Below are positions 26,421 through 34,254 of a stretch of DNA of 35,998 nucleotides, in pieces. The notes under the pieces were generated by a model. It was given only the letters and a program-made list of their open reading frames with translations, did not search any database and was not told the DNA's origin. The number at the start of each line of letters is the position of its first letter. Positions within the stretch are counted from its first letter, which is position 1. The position numbers were made by a program, and so were the translations under genes. The DNA comes from an uncultured Gemmiger sp. (GTDB lineage: Bacteria > Bacillota > Clostridia > Oscillospirales > Ruminococcaceae): positions 1-35,998 of the forward strand of contig CALXHP010000014.1 in assembly GCA_944388135.1 (NCBI GenBank), in the 5' to 3' direction.

Positions 26421-26568
26421 AAGGTAAAAGGGAGTAAGCGGCACGGTCTTGCCAGCCAGACCGTGCGTTGGATCTCGTCATCACGGGTGTTGTATGCACC
26501 CCGGGGTCCTGCCCAAGCACTGAGACTTTTGCCGCAAAGGGATTTCTTTTGCGGCAGAGGTCTTTTTT
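26421..26568 (+). promoter_or_regulatory. yybP-ykoY-type (Mn2+) riboswitch
   Basis: P1 is GGTAAAAG (26423-26430) with CTTTTGCC (26526-26533). The first arm starts with the conserved GGGAGTAAGC and has a 9-bp stem (26441-26449 with 26458-26466). The second arm has GGATC/GGTCC (26470-26474 with 26504-26508), the conserved CGTCA (26476-26480), GGGTG/CACCC and CCGGGG. The 3' strand reads AAGCACTGAGACTTTT. These elements match the metal-sensing yybP-ykoY aptamer. The 3' strand of P1 is also the 5' arm of the terminator, so ligand binding should turn expression on. An alternative is another ion aptamer such as the class-I Na+ riboswitch; no covariance search was possible. Confidence 0.8.
26524..26568 (+). 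terminator. Riboswitch expression-platform terminator
   Basis: A stem of about 17 bp (26524-26540 with 26546-26562, including several G-U pairs) with a 5-nt loop, followed by six T residues. It shares CTTTTGCC with riboswitch P1, so the two structures exclude one another. Confidence 0.88.
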
Positions 26569-26606
26569 ATTGTTTCCCGCTACGGGATAAAGGAGGAATT
26601 TCCTGT

Positions 26607-27740
26607 ATGAACGTTGCACAAACTTTTGCCGGTCTGTTTGCCAACTTCGGCAATCTGACCTGGCAGATGGTGGTCATGTGGGTCATCGGTGGGCTGCTGA
26701 TCTACCTGGGCATCGTCAAAAAAATGGAGCCCAGTCTGCTGCTGCCCATGGGCTTCGGTGCCATTCTGGTGAACCTGCCCCTGTCCGGTGCCATCACCCA
26801 GGGAGACACCGAAGGCCCCATCACCGCTTTGTTTGAGGCCGGGATGTCCAACGAATTGTTTCCGCTGTTGCTCTTCATCGGCATCGGCGCCATGATCGAC
26901 TTTGGCCCCCTGTTGGAGAAGCCCTGGCTGATGCTCTTCGGTGCGGCAGCCCAGTTCGGCATCTTTTTCACCCTGGCCGTGGCCGGACTGTTCTTTGAAC
27001 TGCCCGACGCCGCCTCCATCGCGGTGATCGGTGCCGCCGACGGTCCCACGGCCATCTTCGTGGCCAACACGCTGGGCAGCAAATACCTGGGGGCCATCAT
27101 GGTGGCGGCCTACAGCTATATGGCTTTGGTGCCCATCGTACAGCCGCCGGTGATCCGCCTCTGCACCACGAAAAAAGAGCGTCTGATCCGTATGCCCTAC
27201 CGCAAGGGCAGCGTGACCAAGACCACCAAGATCCTCTTCCCCATCGTGGTGACCATCCTGGCCGGTCTGGTGGCCCCCGCCAGTGTGGCCTTGGTGGGCT
27301 TTTTGATGTTCGGCAATCTGATCCGTGAGTGCGGCGTGCTCAATTCTCTGTCCGAGACGGCCCAGAATGTGCTGGCCAATCTCATCACCATCGTGTTGGG
27401 CCTGACGGTGGCCGGACAGATGACCGCCGACAAATTCGTCAAACCCGACACCCTGCTGATCCTGGCCCTGGGCCTGGTGGCCTTCATTTTTGACACCGCA
27501 GGCGGCGTTTTCTTTGCCAAATTGCTGAACCTTTTCCTGCCCGCAGACAAGAAAATCAACCCCATGATCGGCGCGGCGGGTATTTCGGCCTTCCCCATGA
27601 GCGGCCGTGTGGTCAACCAGATGGGCCTGGCGGAGGACAACCAGAATTTCCTGCTGATGTATTCCATCAGCGTCAACGTTTCGGGCCAGATCGCGTCGGT
27701 CATCGCCGGCGGTCTGATCCTGACCCTGATGGGTATGTAA
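26607..27740 (+). CDS. Na+-translocating decarboxylase, beta subunit
   Basis: 377-residue polytopic membrane subunit of the OadB/GcdB/MmdB family, which couples decarboxylation of carboxybiotin to Na+ export. Diagnostic motifs: VIGAADGPTAIFVANTLGS with D145 at the essential aspartate position, GVFFAKLLN, and GISAFPMSGRVVNQMG near the C-terminus. The start at 26607 has AGGAGGAA upstream; the longer frame runs through the riboswitch. No carboxyltransferase alpha or biotin carrier gene is in the window, so partners must lie elsewhere. A tiny gamma-like gene follows 13 nt later. Confidence 0.93.
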   Translation: MNVAQTFAGLFANFGNLTWQMVVMWVIGGLLIYLGIVKKMEPSLLLPMGFGAILVNLPLSGAITQGDTEGPITALFEAGMSNELFPLLLFIGIGAMIDFGPLLEKPWLMLFGAAAQFGIFFTLAVAGLFFELPDAASIAVIGAADGPTAIFVANTLGSKYLGAIMVAAYSYMALVPIVQPPVIRLCTTKKERLIRMPYRKGSVTKTTKILFPIVVTILAGLVAPASVALVGFLMFGNLIRECGVLNSLSETAQNVLANLITIVLGLTVAGQMTADKFVKPDTLLILALGLVAFIFDTAGGVFFAKLLNLFLPADKKINPMIGAAGISAFPMSGRVVNQMGLAEDNQNFLLMYSISVNVSGQIASVIAGGLILTLMGM

Positions 27741-27753
27741 GGAGGATTTCACT

Positions 27754-27888
27754 ATGAACATTGCTTCCCTTGACACCACGCTGCCCATGATGCTGGTGGG
27801 AATGTTGGGCATCTTTCTTGTGATCGGCGTCATTATTCTGGCGGTCTACCTTTTAAATAAAGTGACCCACCACAGCGACGAATCGTAA
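27754..27888 (+). CDS. OadG-related small membrane subunit
   Basis: 44-residue protein with one central transmembrane helix (residues ~10-34, MMLVGMLGIFLVIGVIILAV) and a short charged tail (NKVTHHSDES). It follows the beta subunit by 13 nt with GGAGG upstream. Size, topology and position match the short gamma-like (OadG-related) subunits that stabilise the decarboxylase membrane complex. It lacks the long C-terminal zinc-binding region of classical OadG. Confidence 0.85.
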   Translation: MNIASLDTTLPMMLVGMLGIFLVIGVIILAVYLLNKVTHHSDES

Positions 27889-27896
27889 CACACAAA

Positions 27897-27933
27897 ACCG
27901 GCCCCGCAGCCATCTGCTGCGGGGCCGGTTTTT
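27897..27933. terminator. Bidirectional terminator between decarboxylase genes and degV
   Basis: Perfect 13-bp stem ACCGGCCCCGCAG/CTGCGGGGCCGGT with a 7-nt loop. It is flanked by TTTTT on the plus side and TTTTGTG on the minus side, between two converging genes. It should stop transcription from both directions. Confidence 0.93.
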
Positions 27934-27950
27934 ATGGGTAAGAGCAGAAA

Positions 27951-28799
27951 TCAAAGGGATTCTTTTGTCACAAAAACGATGCCTGCAGCCCGGGGCCCCA
28001 CGTGGGTGCCGATGGTGGCGCCGATCTGGCAGGTGCGCACGCCGGTCAGCTTCAGGTTCTGGGTCAGATAATGATGCACCGGGCCGGCCATCTGCTTTTC
28101 ATCACTGTAGAGCACAACGCAGGGATAGTTGGTGTCGATGCCGCCCATCTCGTCCAGCTGCTTGAACATGGCCACCAGCGCGCCGGGACGGCCGCGGCCT
28201 TTGCCTGCCAGCTTGACGGTACTCTCGTACAGAGAGATGACCGGCTTGATGCCCAGGGCGCCGCCCACAATGGCCACCGCAGCCGAAATGCGGCCGCCTT
28301 TTTGCAGATGTTTCAGGCTGTCCACCACGGCCACAATGCGCACCCGCTTTTTGAACCGTTCCAGCACATCCACGATCTGCTGGGCGGTCAGGCCCATATC
28401 CCGCAGACGGAGCGCCTCCCGCAGGATGACGGCCTCGCCCTGGGTGGCGGTCTCGGAATCCACCACATAAACGGGGGTATCCACATCGTTGGCGGCCATC
28501 ACGGCGCACTGGTAGGTGCCGGACAGCTTCTGGCCCACCGTGATGACGATTGCCTCATCACCGGCCAGCTCGGCGTCGGTGTAGGCTTCGATAAAAGCCG
28601 CCGGGCTGGGCTGGCTGGTACGGGGCAGCTTATTGTCGGAAGCCAGACGCTGGAAAAACTCATCTTTGGTCATCCGGCCGTCATCTTCCACAGAGGAGCC
28701 GTCCTCAAAGGTGATGGACATGGGTACGACACAGACGCCCGGTTGGGCCAGTTCCTGGGGAGTCAGGTCGGCTGCGGAGTCGGTAATGATACGGATCAT
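27951..28799 (-). CDS. DegV family fatty-acid-binding protein
   Basis: 282-residue DegV (FakB-like) protein. Family members bind a fatty acid between two domains, and FakB proteins present it to the kinase FakA. Motifs: MIRIITDSAADLTPQE, LPRTSQPSPAAF, VDSLKHLQKGGRISA and the C-terminal GTHVGPRAAGIVF. The ATG at 28799 is chosen by the family start and a GAGG site; upstream in-frame codons are unconserved. It lies 50 nt after rmuC. No FakA is visible nearby. Confidence 0.93.
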   Translation of the reverse strand: MIRIITDSAADLTPQELAQPGVCVVPMSITFEDGSSVEDDGRMTKDEFFQRLASDNKLPRTSQPSPAAFIEAYTDAELAGDEAIVITVGQKLSGTYQCAVMAANDVDTPVYVVDSETATQGEAVILREALRLRDMGLTAQQIVDVLERFKKRVRIVAVVDSLKHLQKGGRISAAVAIVGGALGIKPVISLYESTVKLAGKGRGRPGALVAMFKQLDEMGGIDTNYPCVVLYSDEKQMAGPVHHYLTQNLKLTGVRTCQIGATIGTHVGPRAAGIVFVTKESL

Positions 28800-28849
28800 A
28801 GCTGTTTCCCTCACTTTTGTATGTATGGGGTGGTGCGGCAAATGCCGCT

Positions 28850-30214
28850 TTACGGGTCGCTTTTCTGTTGCAGCCCCAGCAGACCGGCGGCGGTATCGGG
28901 GTCCAGCTGCTGGACCGCCTCCAGCTTGCGGGTAATGGCCCGGCTGCGGGGGCCGATCAGTTCTTCCAGGTCGGAACCAGTCTGATTCAGATGCCGCTGC
29001 ATCTGCTGCAATCCGGCGCCGAACTTTTCAAATTCGGTTTTTACCGCCCCCAGCACCGTCCAGACTTCCCCGGAACGTTTCTGGATGGCCAGTGTGCGGA
29101 AGCCCATCTGCAGGGCGTTGAGCAGGGCCGCCATGGTGGAAGGCCCCGCCACTGTGATCTGATATTCCCGCTGCAGGGTTTCGGTCACACCGCTGGAGAC
29201 CACCTCGGCATACAGTCCCTCAAAGGGCAGGAAGAGGATGCCGAAGCTGGTGGTATAGGGCACCTCAATGTATTTGTCGTGGATGTCTTTGGCTTCCTGG
29301 CGCAGCACATTGTACAGTGCCTTGCGCATGGCGTTGGTGGCGGCGGCATCTCCCCGCTGTTGGGCGGCCTGGAGATGCGCGTAGGTATCGCCGGGGAATT
29401 TGGCGTCGATGGGCAGCCAGACGGTGCCGCTCTGCCCCGGAAGTTTGACGGCAAACTCTACCCGGTTGTTGCTGCCCGGCACGGTGGCCACGTTGGTGGC
29501 ATATTGCCCGGGTGCCAGGATCTGCTCCAGAATGGCCCCCAGCTGTACCTCGCCCAGAATGCCCCGGGTCTTGACCCCCGACAGCACCTGCTTCAGGCTG
29601 CCCACGTCGGCAGCCAGATTCTGCATCTCGCCCAGGCCCTTGTAGACCTGTTCCAGCTGGGCGCTGACGGTGCGGAAAGAATCGTTGATCCGTTTTTGCA
29701 GGGTATCCTGGAGTTTTTCTTCCACGGTGCCGCGGATCTCATCCAGCTTTTTGTTGTTGTCGGCACGGATGACGTTGAGCCCCTGCACCAGCGCCCCCCG
29801 CACGCCATCCAGCCGGGTAGCGTTGGAATCTTCCAGGTTTTTCAGCCGGTGTTCCAGCATGGTCAGCTGTGCCAACAAAGCATCGTTGGCCGCTTTCTGG
29901 CGGGCAGCGCCGGCCCGGTCGATGGAATCCAGCCGGGCGGTGCTGGCGGCGGCATTCTGACGTTGACTTTCCGCCAGCACGGCAGAAAAATCCCGCAGGG
30001 TAGCCGAAGTGGTACGGGCCGATTCCCCCTGCATGGCACGGAGCTGCTCGGCCAAAAGGTCGGTCTCCCCTTGCAGCACAGGGGTCATGGCACGCACAAA
30101 ATCATCGGCGGTATCGCCCCGGGGGGCCTTGCGGTTACTGCGAACCAAAAGGATTGCCAGCAGCACATCCCCGATCAGGGCCAGCGCCAGCAGCAGGTAC
30201 AAAATCCAGTCCAT
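28850..30214 (-). CDS. rmuC: DNA recombination protein RmuC
   Basis: 454-residue RmuC. An N-terminal transmembrane helix (WILYLLLALALIGDVLLAIL, residues 3-22) is followed by a long coiled coil (~60-190) and the conserved RmuC domain (~200-410). The domain includes VEFAVKLPGQSGTVWLPIDA followed by KFPGDTY, and TSFGILFLPFEGLYAEV. RmuC limits recombination at inverted repeats in E. coli; its nuclease-like fold is membrane-anchored. Likely cotranscribed with degV downstream. Confidence 0.93.
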   Translation of the reverse strand: MDWILYLLLALALIGDVLLAILLVRSNRKAPRGDTADDFVRAMTPVLQGETDLLAEQLRAMQGESARTTSATLRDFSAVLAESQRQNAAASTARLDSIDRAGAARQKAANDALLAQLTMLEHRLKNLEDSNATRLDGVRGALVQGLNVIRADNNKKLDEIRGTVEEKLQDTLQKRINDSFRTVSAQLEQVYKGLGEMQNLAADVGSLKQVLSGVKTRGILGEVQLGAILEQILAPGQYATNVATVPGSNNRVEFAVKLPGQSGTVWLPIDAKFPGDTYAHLQAAQQRGDAAATNAMRKALYNVLRQEAKDIHDKYIEVPYTTSFGILFLPFEGLYAEVVSSGVTETLQREYQITVAGPSTMAALLNALQMGFRTLAIQKRSGEVWTVLGAVKTEFEKFGAGLQQMQRHLNQTGSDLEELIGPRSRAITRKLEAVQQLDPDTAAGLLGLQQKSDP

Positions 30215-30246
30215 CTTCTATAAATCCTTCCGGCTGCCTTGCATTC

Positions 30247-30276
30247 AGTATACCATATCCGGCAGCCTTATACCAA
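30247..30276 (-). promoter_or_regulatory. Candidate promoter of rmuC
   Basis: TATACT (30247-30252) with TTGGTA 18 nt upstream (30271-30276) on the minus strand, 32 nt before the rmuC start. A reasonable housekeeping promoter with a weak -35. Confidence 0.55.
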
Positions 30277-30327
30277 GTACAGTTGTTCAATTCTTTGGTC
30301 GTTCACTCGACATTTTTGGCGTCCGGT

Positions 30328-30723
30328 TCAATGGATCACCAGCAGCCCCACGGCAATGGCTGCCATGGCAAGCGCCAGCAGCTCTGTGCCGATGCTTTTC
30401 CGTTCCAGTACGGGGCGGTCCGGATTGTACCACACCAGAACACTTTTGTTCTTTTGCCTGTCATGGTTGAACCAGAAAGAGTCATTGGTCTCCAGCTCCA
30501 GCCGTTGACTGTTTACGTGGATCTCCACCAGATAGCGGTAACCCCCCGCTCCGTTGCGTGGGTTGGTCCGGTCCGCCTTGCGGCATGTCAGAATCCGCCC
30601 CGGCAGCAGGGTCGCCCCCCGCACGGTCCGGTACTTTTCCACGAGGGCCAGAACCGCCAGCACCAGAAACAGAATACCCAGCACCCGGTAAACGACGATC
30701 AGTTGTATCGGCATGATTTCCAT
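30328..30723 (-). CDS. DUF3592-like two-helix membrane protein
   Basis: 131-residue protein with a hydrophobic helix at each end (about 8-27 and 112-129) and a polar beta-rich middle (LPGRILTCRKADR, YRYLVEIHVNSQRLEL, VWYNPDRP). The layout, including V.YNP.DP-type wording before the second helix, fits the DUF3592 group of unknown function. A second ATG three codons in (MPIQL) has equally good spacing from AAAGGA. Single gene with its own promoter. Confidence 0.65.
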   Translation of the reverse strand: MEIMPIQLIVVYRVLGILFLVLAVLALVEKYRTVRGATLLPGRILTCRKADRTNPRNGAGGYRYLVEIHVNSQRLELETNDSFWFNHDRQKNKSVLVWYNPDRPVLERKSIGTELLALAMAAIAVGLLVIH

Positions 30724-30749
30724 TCCTTTCCCTTCTCTATATATGGTAT

Positions 30750-30778
30750 ATCATACCCTGCTTTGCCAAAAGGTGCAA
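30750..30778 (-). promoter_or_regulatory. Promoter of the DUF3592-like gene
   Basis: -35 TTGCAC (30773-30778), 17 nt, -10 TATGAT (30750-30755), 27 nt before the start codon, divergent from the yerC promoter. Confidence 0.75.
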
Positions 30779-30848
30779 GAGGCCCGCCGGCAATTATCCC
30801 ATAGACGGGACTGTCTCCGTCGGGGCATCGCTTTTCCCGTTTAAAGTA

Positions 30849-30877
30849 TTGACTAAGTTGGACCCATTTGCTAGAAT
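30849..30877 (+). promoter_or_regulatory. Promoter of yerC-galM
   Basis: -35 TTGACT (30849-30854), 17 nt, -10 TAGAAT (30872-30877), 57 nt before the yerC start. The intervening leader shows no strong structure. Confidence 0.78.
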
Positions 30878-30933
30878 AAGTTTAACAACACTCCAAACCG
30901 GGAGCAATTCTGACAAAACAAAAGGAGGCGCCT

Positions 30934-31233
30934 ATGCGCCCGCAAACTCCGAAAGAAAATGAACGTGATACCGCCCTGTATGAGGCAATTTTACGGCTGA
31001 ACAGTCTGGATGAATGCATCCGTTTTTTTGATGATCTGTGCGCCGTGACCGAGCTTCGCACCCTGGAACAGCGCTATGCCGTAGCCGGCTGCCTGCTGCA
31101 GGGCAAGGTATACAGCGAGATCCGGCGGGAGACCGGCGCCTCCAGCGCCACAGTCAGCCGGGTCAACCGTATGCTCAACTATGGCACCGGCAGTGTGGCG
31201 GCCAGCGTCCGGGAAGACCTGGCCCGCAAGTAG
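30934..31233 (+). CDS. YerC/YecD family TrpR-like regulator
   Basis: 99-residue DNA-binding protein of the TrpR-like YerC/YecD family. LNSLDECIRFFDDLCAVTEL is the typical N-terminal helix pair. TELRTLEQRYAVAGCLLQGK leads into the helix-turn-helix YSEIRRETGASSATVSRVNRML (~68-89). GGAGG precedes the ATG. It lies 35 nt before galM, so it may belong to the same transcript. The family's effector and targets are mostly undefined. Confidence 0.92.
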   Translation: MRPQTPKENERDTALYEAILRLNSLDECIRFFDDLCAVTELRTLEQRYAVAGCLLQGKVYSEIRRETGASSATVSRVNRMLNYGTGSVAASVREDLARK

Positions 31234-31268
31234 CCGAAGGACGTCGACGCATAAAAGGAGGTAGTTCC

Positions 31269-32318
31269 ATGTCTGTTTCCATCACCCCATTCGGCAAAAC
31301 CGCCGGCGGAGAGAACGTCCGGCTCGTGGTGCTGAAAAACGATCAGCTGGAAGTCCATCTGCTGACCTACGCAGCACTGATTCACAAAATCCTGGTGCCT
31401 GACCGCAACGGCAACCCCGTGGACGTGGTGCTGGGCTACCCCACCGTACCCGACTATGAGCGCAATACCGACTACATGGGCCGGGCCATCGGCCGTTTTG
31501 CCAACCGCATCGGCGGGGCGCAGTTCCCGCTGTATGAGGAGACCGTCCATGTGACCGCCAACGAGAACGGCAACTGTCTGCACAGCGGCCTGCACGGCTT
31601 CGGCGCCACCCTGTTCGATGTGGAGCCCACCCCCGGCGAGAACGACAGCGTCACCATGACGGCCACCAGCCCTGATGGCACCGATGGTTTTCCCGGCAAT
31701 GTGGAGCTGGAAATTCAGTACAAGCTGGTCAAGAGCGGGCTGATGATCCACTACACCGCCACCACCGATGCCCCCACCGTCTGCAGCCTGACCAACCACA
31801 GCTACTTCAACCTCAACGGGCACGCCAGCGGCACCGTGCTGGGTCACCGTGTCAGCGTGGATGCCGACGCCTACCTGGAGACCGACGACGGCAGCATTCC
31901 CACCGGCCGGCGTATTCCGGTGGCCGGCACGCCCATGGACTTCACCGAGGAGAAAACGCTGGGCCTGGATATTGAAGCGGACTACCCCGCCTTGAAGCAG
32001 GGCGGCGGCTATGACCACTGCTATATCATCCGGGACACCGGCCTGCGCCATGCAGCCTGGTGCACCGGTCCCCAAACCGGCATCCGGATGGAAGTACTGA
32101 CCACCCTGCCAGGTATGCATCTGTATACGGCCAACTCCCTGGACCCGGTCACCGCCGGAAAGGAATCCGCCCATTACCAGAAACGGGATGCTGTCTGCTT
32201 TGAAACGGAAGAGTTCCCCGACGCGCCCAACCATCCGGATTTTCCCGACACTACGGTGCTTCCGGATACTCCTTACAGCTCCACCACCATCTATCGTTTC
32301 GATCTGGCACCGCAATAA
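31269..32318 (+). CDS. galM: Aldose 1-epimerase (galactose mutarotase)
   Basis: 349-residue beta-sandwich enzyme interconverting alpha and beta anomers of galactose and glucose. Catalytic and substrate residues: H105 (CLHSGLHG), general acid H177 (TNHSYFNL), D249 (GGGYDHCY) and general base E312 (FETEEFPDAPNH). The ATG at 31269 follows AAAGGAGG; longer readings overlap yerC in another frame. No other Leloir gene is in the window. Confidence 0.95.
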   Translation: MSVSITPFGKTAGGENVRLVVLKNDQLEVHLLTYAALIHKILVPDRNGNPVDVVLGYPTVPDYERNTDYMGRAIGRFANRIGGAQFPLYEETVHVTANENGNCLHSGLHGFGATLFDVEPTPGENDSVTMTATSPDGTDGFPGNVELEIQYKLVKSGLMIHYTATTDAPTVCSLTNHSYFNLNGHASGTVLGHRVSVDADAYLETDDGSIPTGRRIPVAGTPMDFTEEKTLGLDIEADYPALKQGGGYDHCYIIRDTGLRHAAWCTGPQTGIRMEVLTTLPGMHLYTANSLDPVTAGKESAHYQKRDAVCFETEEFPDAPNHPDFPDTTVLPDTPYSSTTIYRFDLAPQ

Positions 32319-32326
32319 CCAAACAA

Positions 32327-32360
32327 ACCGCCTGCCCGGCAAATCGGGCAGGCGGTTTTT
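32327..32360. terminator. Terminator between galM and glgB
   Basis: Perfect 12-bp stem ACCGCCTGCCCG/CGGGCAGGCGGT with a 6-nt loop, followed by TTTTTG on the plus strand. On the minus strand the flank is TTTGTTTGG. It lies between converging genes and probably serves both. Confidence 0.92.
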
Positions 32361-32366
32361 GTTTCT

Positions 32367-34142
32367 TCAGCAGTCCAGGCGGTACAGCTTTCCGCTGTAG
32401 GGCGGCAGATCCACCCGGAAAGGCGCACCCTCCCGGACATTCCTGGAACAGGGAGCCGGTCCCCTCTCGGTGGTACCGCCCCAGCACTGCCAGTCGGTGT
32501 CCAGCAGCAAGGTCAGTCTGCCGGCAGGCAGTTTCAGTTCGTAGCCGGGATGGGGGTCCGCCCCAAAATTAAACACCGCCAGGACAGCGCTTTCCCGGCC
32601 CTGCCGCAGAATAGCGCAGACATTTTCAGCCCCATGGTCGCAATCCGCCCAGCGGAAGGCCGCCGGGTCATACTCCCGGGACCAGAAGGCTTCATTTTGC
32701 AGGTAGGCTTCGTTGAGGGCGGCCCGGAAATGGCGGAATGCGTCGTGGTTGGGGTAGGACAAGATCATCCAGTCCTGTTCCCGGCCTTCGTCCCATTCCC
32801 GCAGCTGGGCGAACTCATTGCCCATGAAATCCAGCTTTTTGCCGGGATGCACCGCCATATAAAGGTACAGCGCCCGGGCCTGGGGGAACTTTCCCTCATA
32901 ATCGCCGTACATCTTCTGGACGATGGTAGCCTTGCCGTGAACATTTTCATCATGGCTGAAGGGCAGGATATAATGCTCGTTCCAGGCGTATACCATGGAG
33001 AAGGTCAGCCGCCCCAGGTTTTCTTTCCGCTCCTCGCTGGACTTTTTGAAATAGTCCAGCGTGTCGTTCATCCATCCCAGGTCCCATTTGTAGTCAAACC
33101 CCAGGCCGCCGTATTCCACCGGTGCGGTTACCTTGGGATAGTTGCTGGAATCCTCGGCGATGAGCAGCGCGGTGGGATGCCGCTGCTGCAGGCCCCGGTT
33201 CATGCCCTTCAAAAATTCCAACGTGGAACCGTTGACACCCCGGGCAGGTTCCCCCTGCCAATAGATCAGCCGCGAGACCGCATCCATCCGCAGGCCGTCG
33301 GCATGAAATATCCGCAGCCAGTAATCAGCGCAGGACTGCAGGAAGCAGCGGATCTCCCCCCGGGAGTGCATGAAGTTGCAGCTGCCCCACTCGCTCTGCC
33401 CCACCGCGGCCGCCGGGTATTCGTACAAGGGGGTACCGTCAAATTCCTTGAGGCCGTAGTCATCCACCGCAAAGTGGACCGGTACAAAATCCAGGATCAC
33501 CCCGATGCCCTGTCTGTGGCAGGTGTTGATGAACTGTGCCAGCTCCGCGGGGGTGCCGTACCGGCTTGTGGGTGCATAGAACCCGGTGACCTGGTAGCCC
33601 CAGCTGCCGTCAAAAGGATGTTCCGCCAGCGGCATGAGTTCAATGTGGGTGAACCCGTTTTCCCGGCAGTAGGCGGGCAGCTGTTCCGCCAGCTCGGCAT
33701 AGCTATACCAACTGCCGTCGGGCTTGCGCTTCCAGCTTCCGGCGTGGACCTCATAGATGTTCAGCGGGCGGTCAAAGCATTTGCTGCGGGATGCCATCCA
33801 TGCCTCGTCGGTAAAGTTTCCCGGCAGCTCGGCAATGATACTGCGGCCATCGGGACGCAGCGTCATGGCAAAACTGTAGGGGTCGCAATGGGCCACCGTT
33901 CGGCCGTTGGCACCGGTCACCAGATACCGGTATGCCATACCGGGAACCGCACCGGGAACATCCCCCTCCCAGACAGCGGACCGGGTCTGGGTCAGGTCCG
34001 CTGTGCCGAAAGCACCTTCCACCTGGATACGCCGGGCAGCCGGCGCCCACACGGCAAAGTGGGTACCGCCGTCAAAGGGATGGGCCCCGAAAAATTCATA
34101 GGCATCAAAGGCATGGCCGGTATAAAAATCCTGCAGTTCCAT
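32367..34142 (-). CDS. glgB: 1,4-alpha-glucan branching enzyme
   Basis: 591-residue GH13 branching enzyme that makes alpha-1,6 branches in glycogen. A CBM48-type N-terminal module (~15-105) precedes the TIM barrel. Catalytic residues are nucleophile D287 (ADGLRMDAVSRL), acid E330 (LLIAEDSSNYP) and D398 (LPFSHDENVHGK); FDGTPLYEY at ~235 is also family-typical. The start at 34142 gives MELQDFYTGHAFDAYEFFGAH with AGGAG upstream. It stands alone, without glgA, glgC or glgP nearby. Confidence 0.95.
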   Translation of the reverse strand: MELQDFYTGHAFDAYEFFGAHPFDGGTHFAVWAPAARRIQVEGAFGTADLTQTRSAVWEGDVPGAVPGMAYRYLVTGANGRTVAHCDPYSFAMTLRPDGRSIIAELPGNFTDEAWMASRSKCFDRPLNIYEVHAGSWKRKPDGSWYSYAELAEQLPAYCRENGFTHIELMPLAEHPFDGSWGYQVTGFYAPTSRYGTPAELAQFINTCHRQGIGVILDFVPVHFAVDDYGLKEFDGTPLYEYPAAAVGQSEWGSCNFMHSRGEIRCFLQSCADYWLRIFHADGLRMDAVSRLIYWQGEPARGVNGSTLEFLKGMNRGLQQRHPTALLIAEDSSNYPKVTAPVEYGGLGFDYKWDLGWMNDTLDYFKKSSEERKENLGRLTFSMVYAWNEHYILPFSHDENVHGKATIVQKMYGDYEGKFPQARALYLYMAVHPGKKLDFMGNEFAQLREWDEGREQDWMILSYPNHDAFRHFRAALNEAYLQNEAFWSREYDPAAFRWADCDHGAENVCAILRQGRESAVLAVFNFGADPHPGYELKLPAGRLTLLLDTDWQCWGGTTERGPAPCSRNVREGAPFRVDLPPYSGKLYRLDC

Positions 34143-34174
34143 GGCAAAAACTCCTGTTATTTCATCATGAAAAA

Positions 34175-34186
34175 GACACGTGTCAA
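34175..34186 (-). promoter_or_regulatory. Candidate glgB -35 within a palindrome
   Basis: TTGACA (34181-34186) overlaps the perfect palindrome GACACGTGTC (34175-34184), about 40 nt before the glgB start. No good -10 is seen at 17 nt; AATAAC at 19 nt is the best match. The site could be a promoter under repressor control. Confidence 0.35.
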
Positions 34187-34190
34187 ATAT

Positions 34191-34224
34191 AAAAAATTGT
34201 ACCATACCCGCAGGTATGGTACAA
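34191..34224 (-). terminator. Terminator after mgtE
   Basis: Perfect 12-bp stem TTGTACCATACC/GGTATGGTACAA with a 4-nt loop, followed by a T tract (TTTTTTATATT) on the minus strand. It ends mgtE transcription 30 nt after its stop. Confidence 0.88.
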
Positions 34225-34232
34225 GCACAAAT

Positions 34233-34249
34233 TTGAACACTGTGTTCAA
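34233..34249. repeat. 17-bp palindrome after mgtE
   Basis: TTGAACACTGTGTTCAA is a perfect 8-bp dyad about one central base, six bases past the mgtE stop. It is not followed by a T tract, so it is either a protein-binding site or an accessory mRNA stem. Confidence 0.6.
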
Positions 34250-34254
34250 TATTT

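Noticed and set aside
26580-27833. 417-codon minus-strand frame opposite the decarboxylase beta subunit
   Set aside because: His/Gln/Gly-rich low-complexity translation typical of an antisense shadow; the plus-strand gene is certain.
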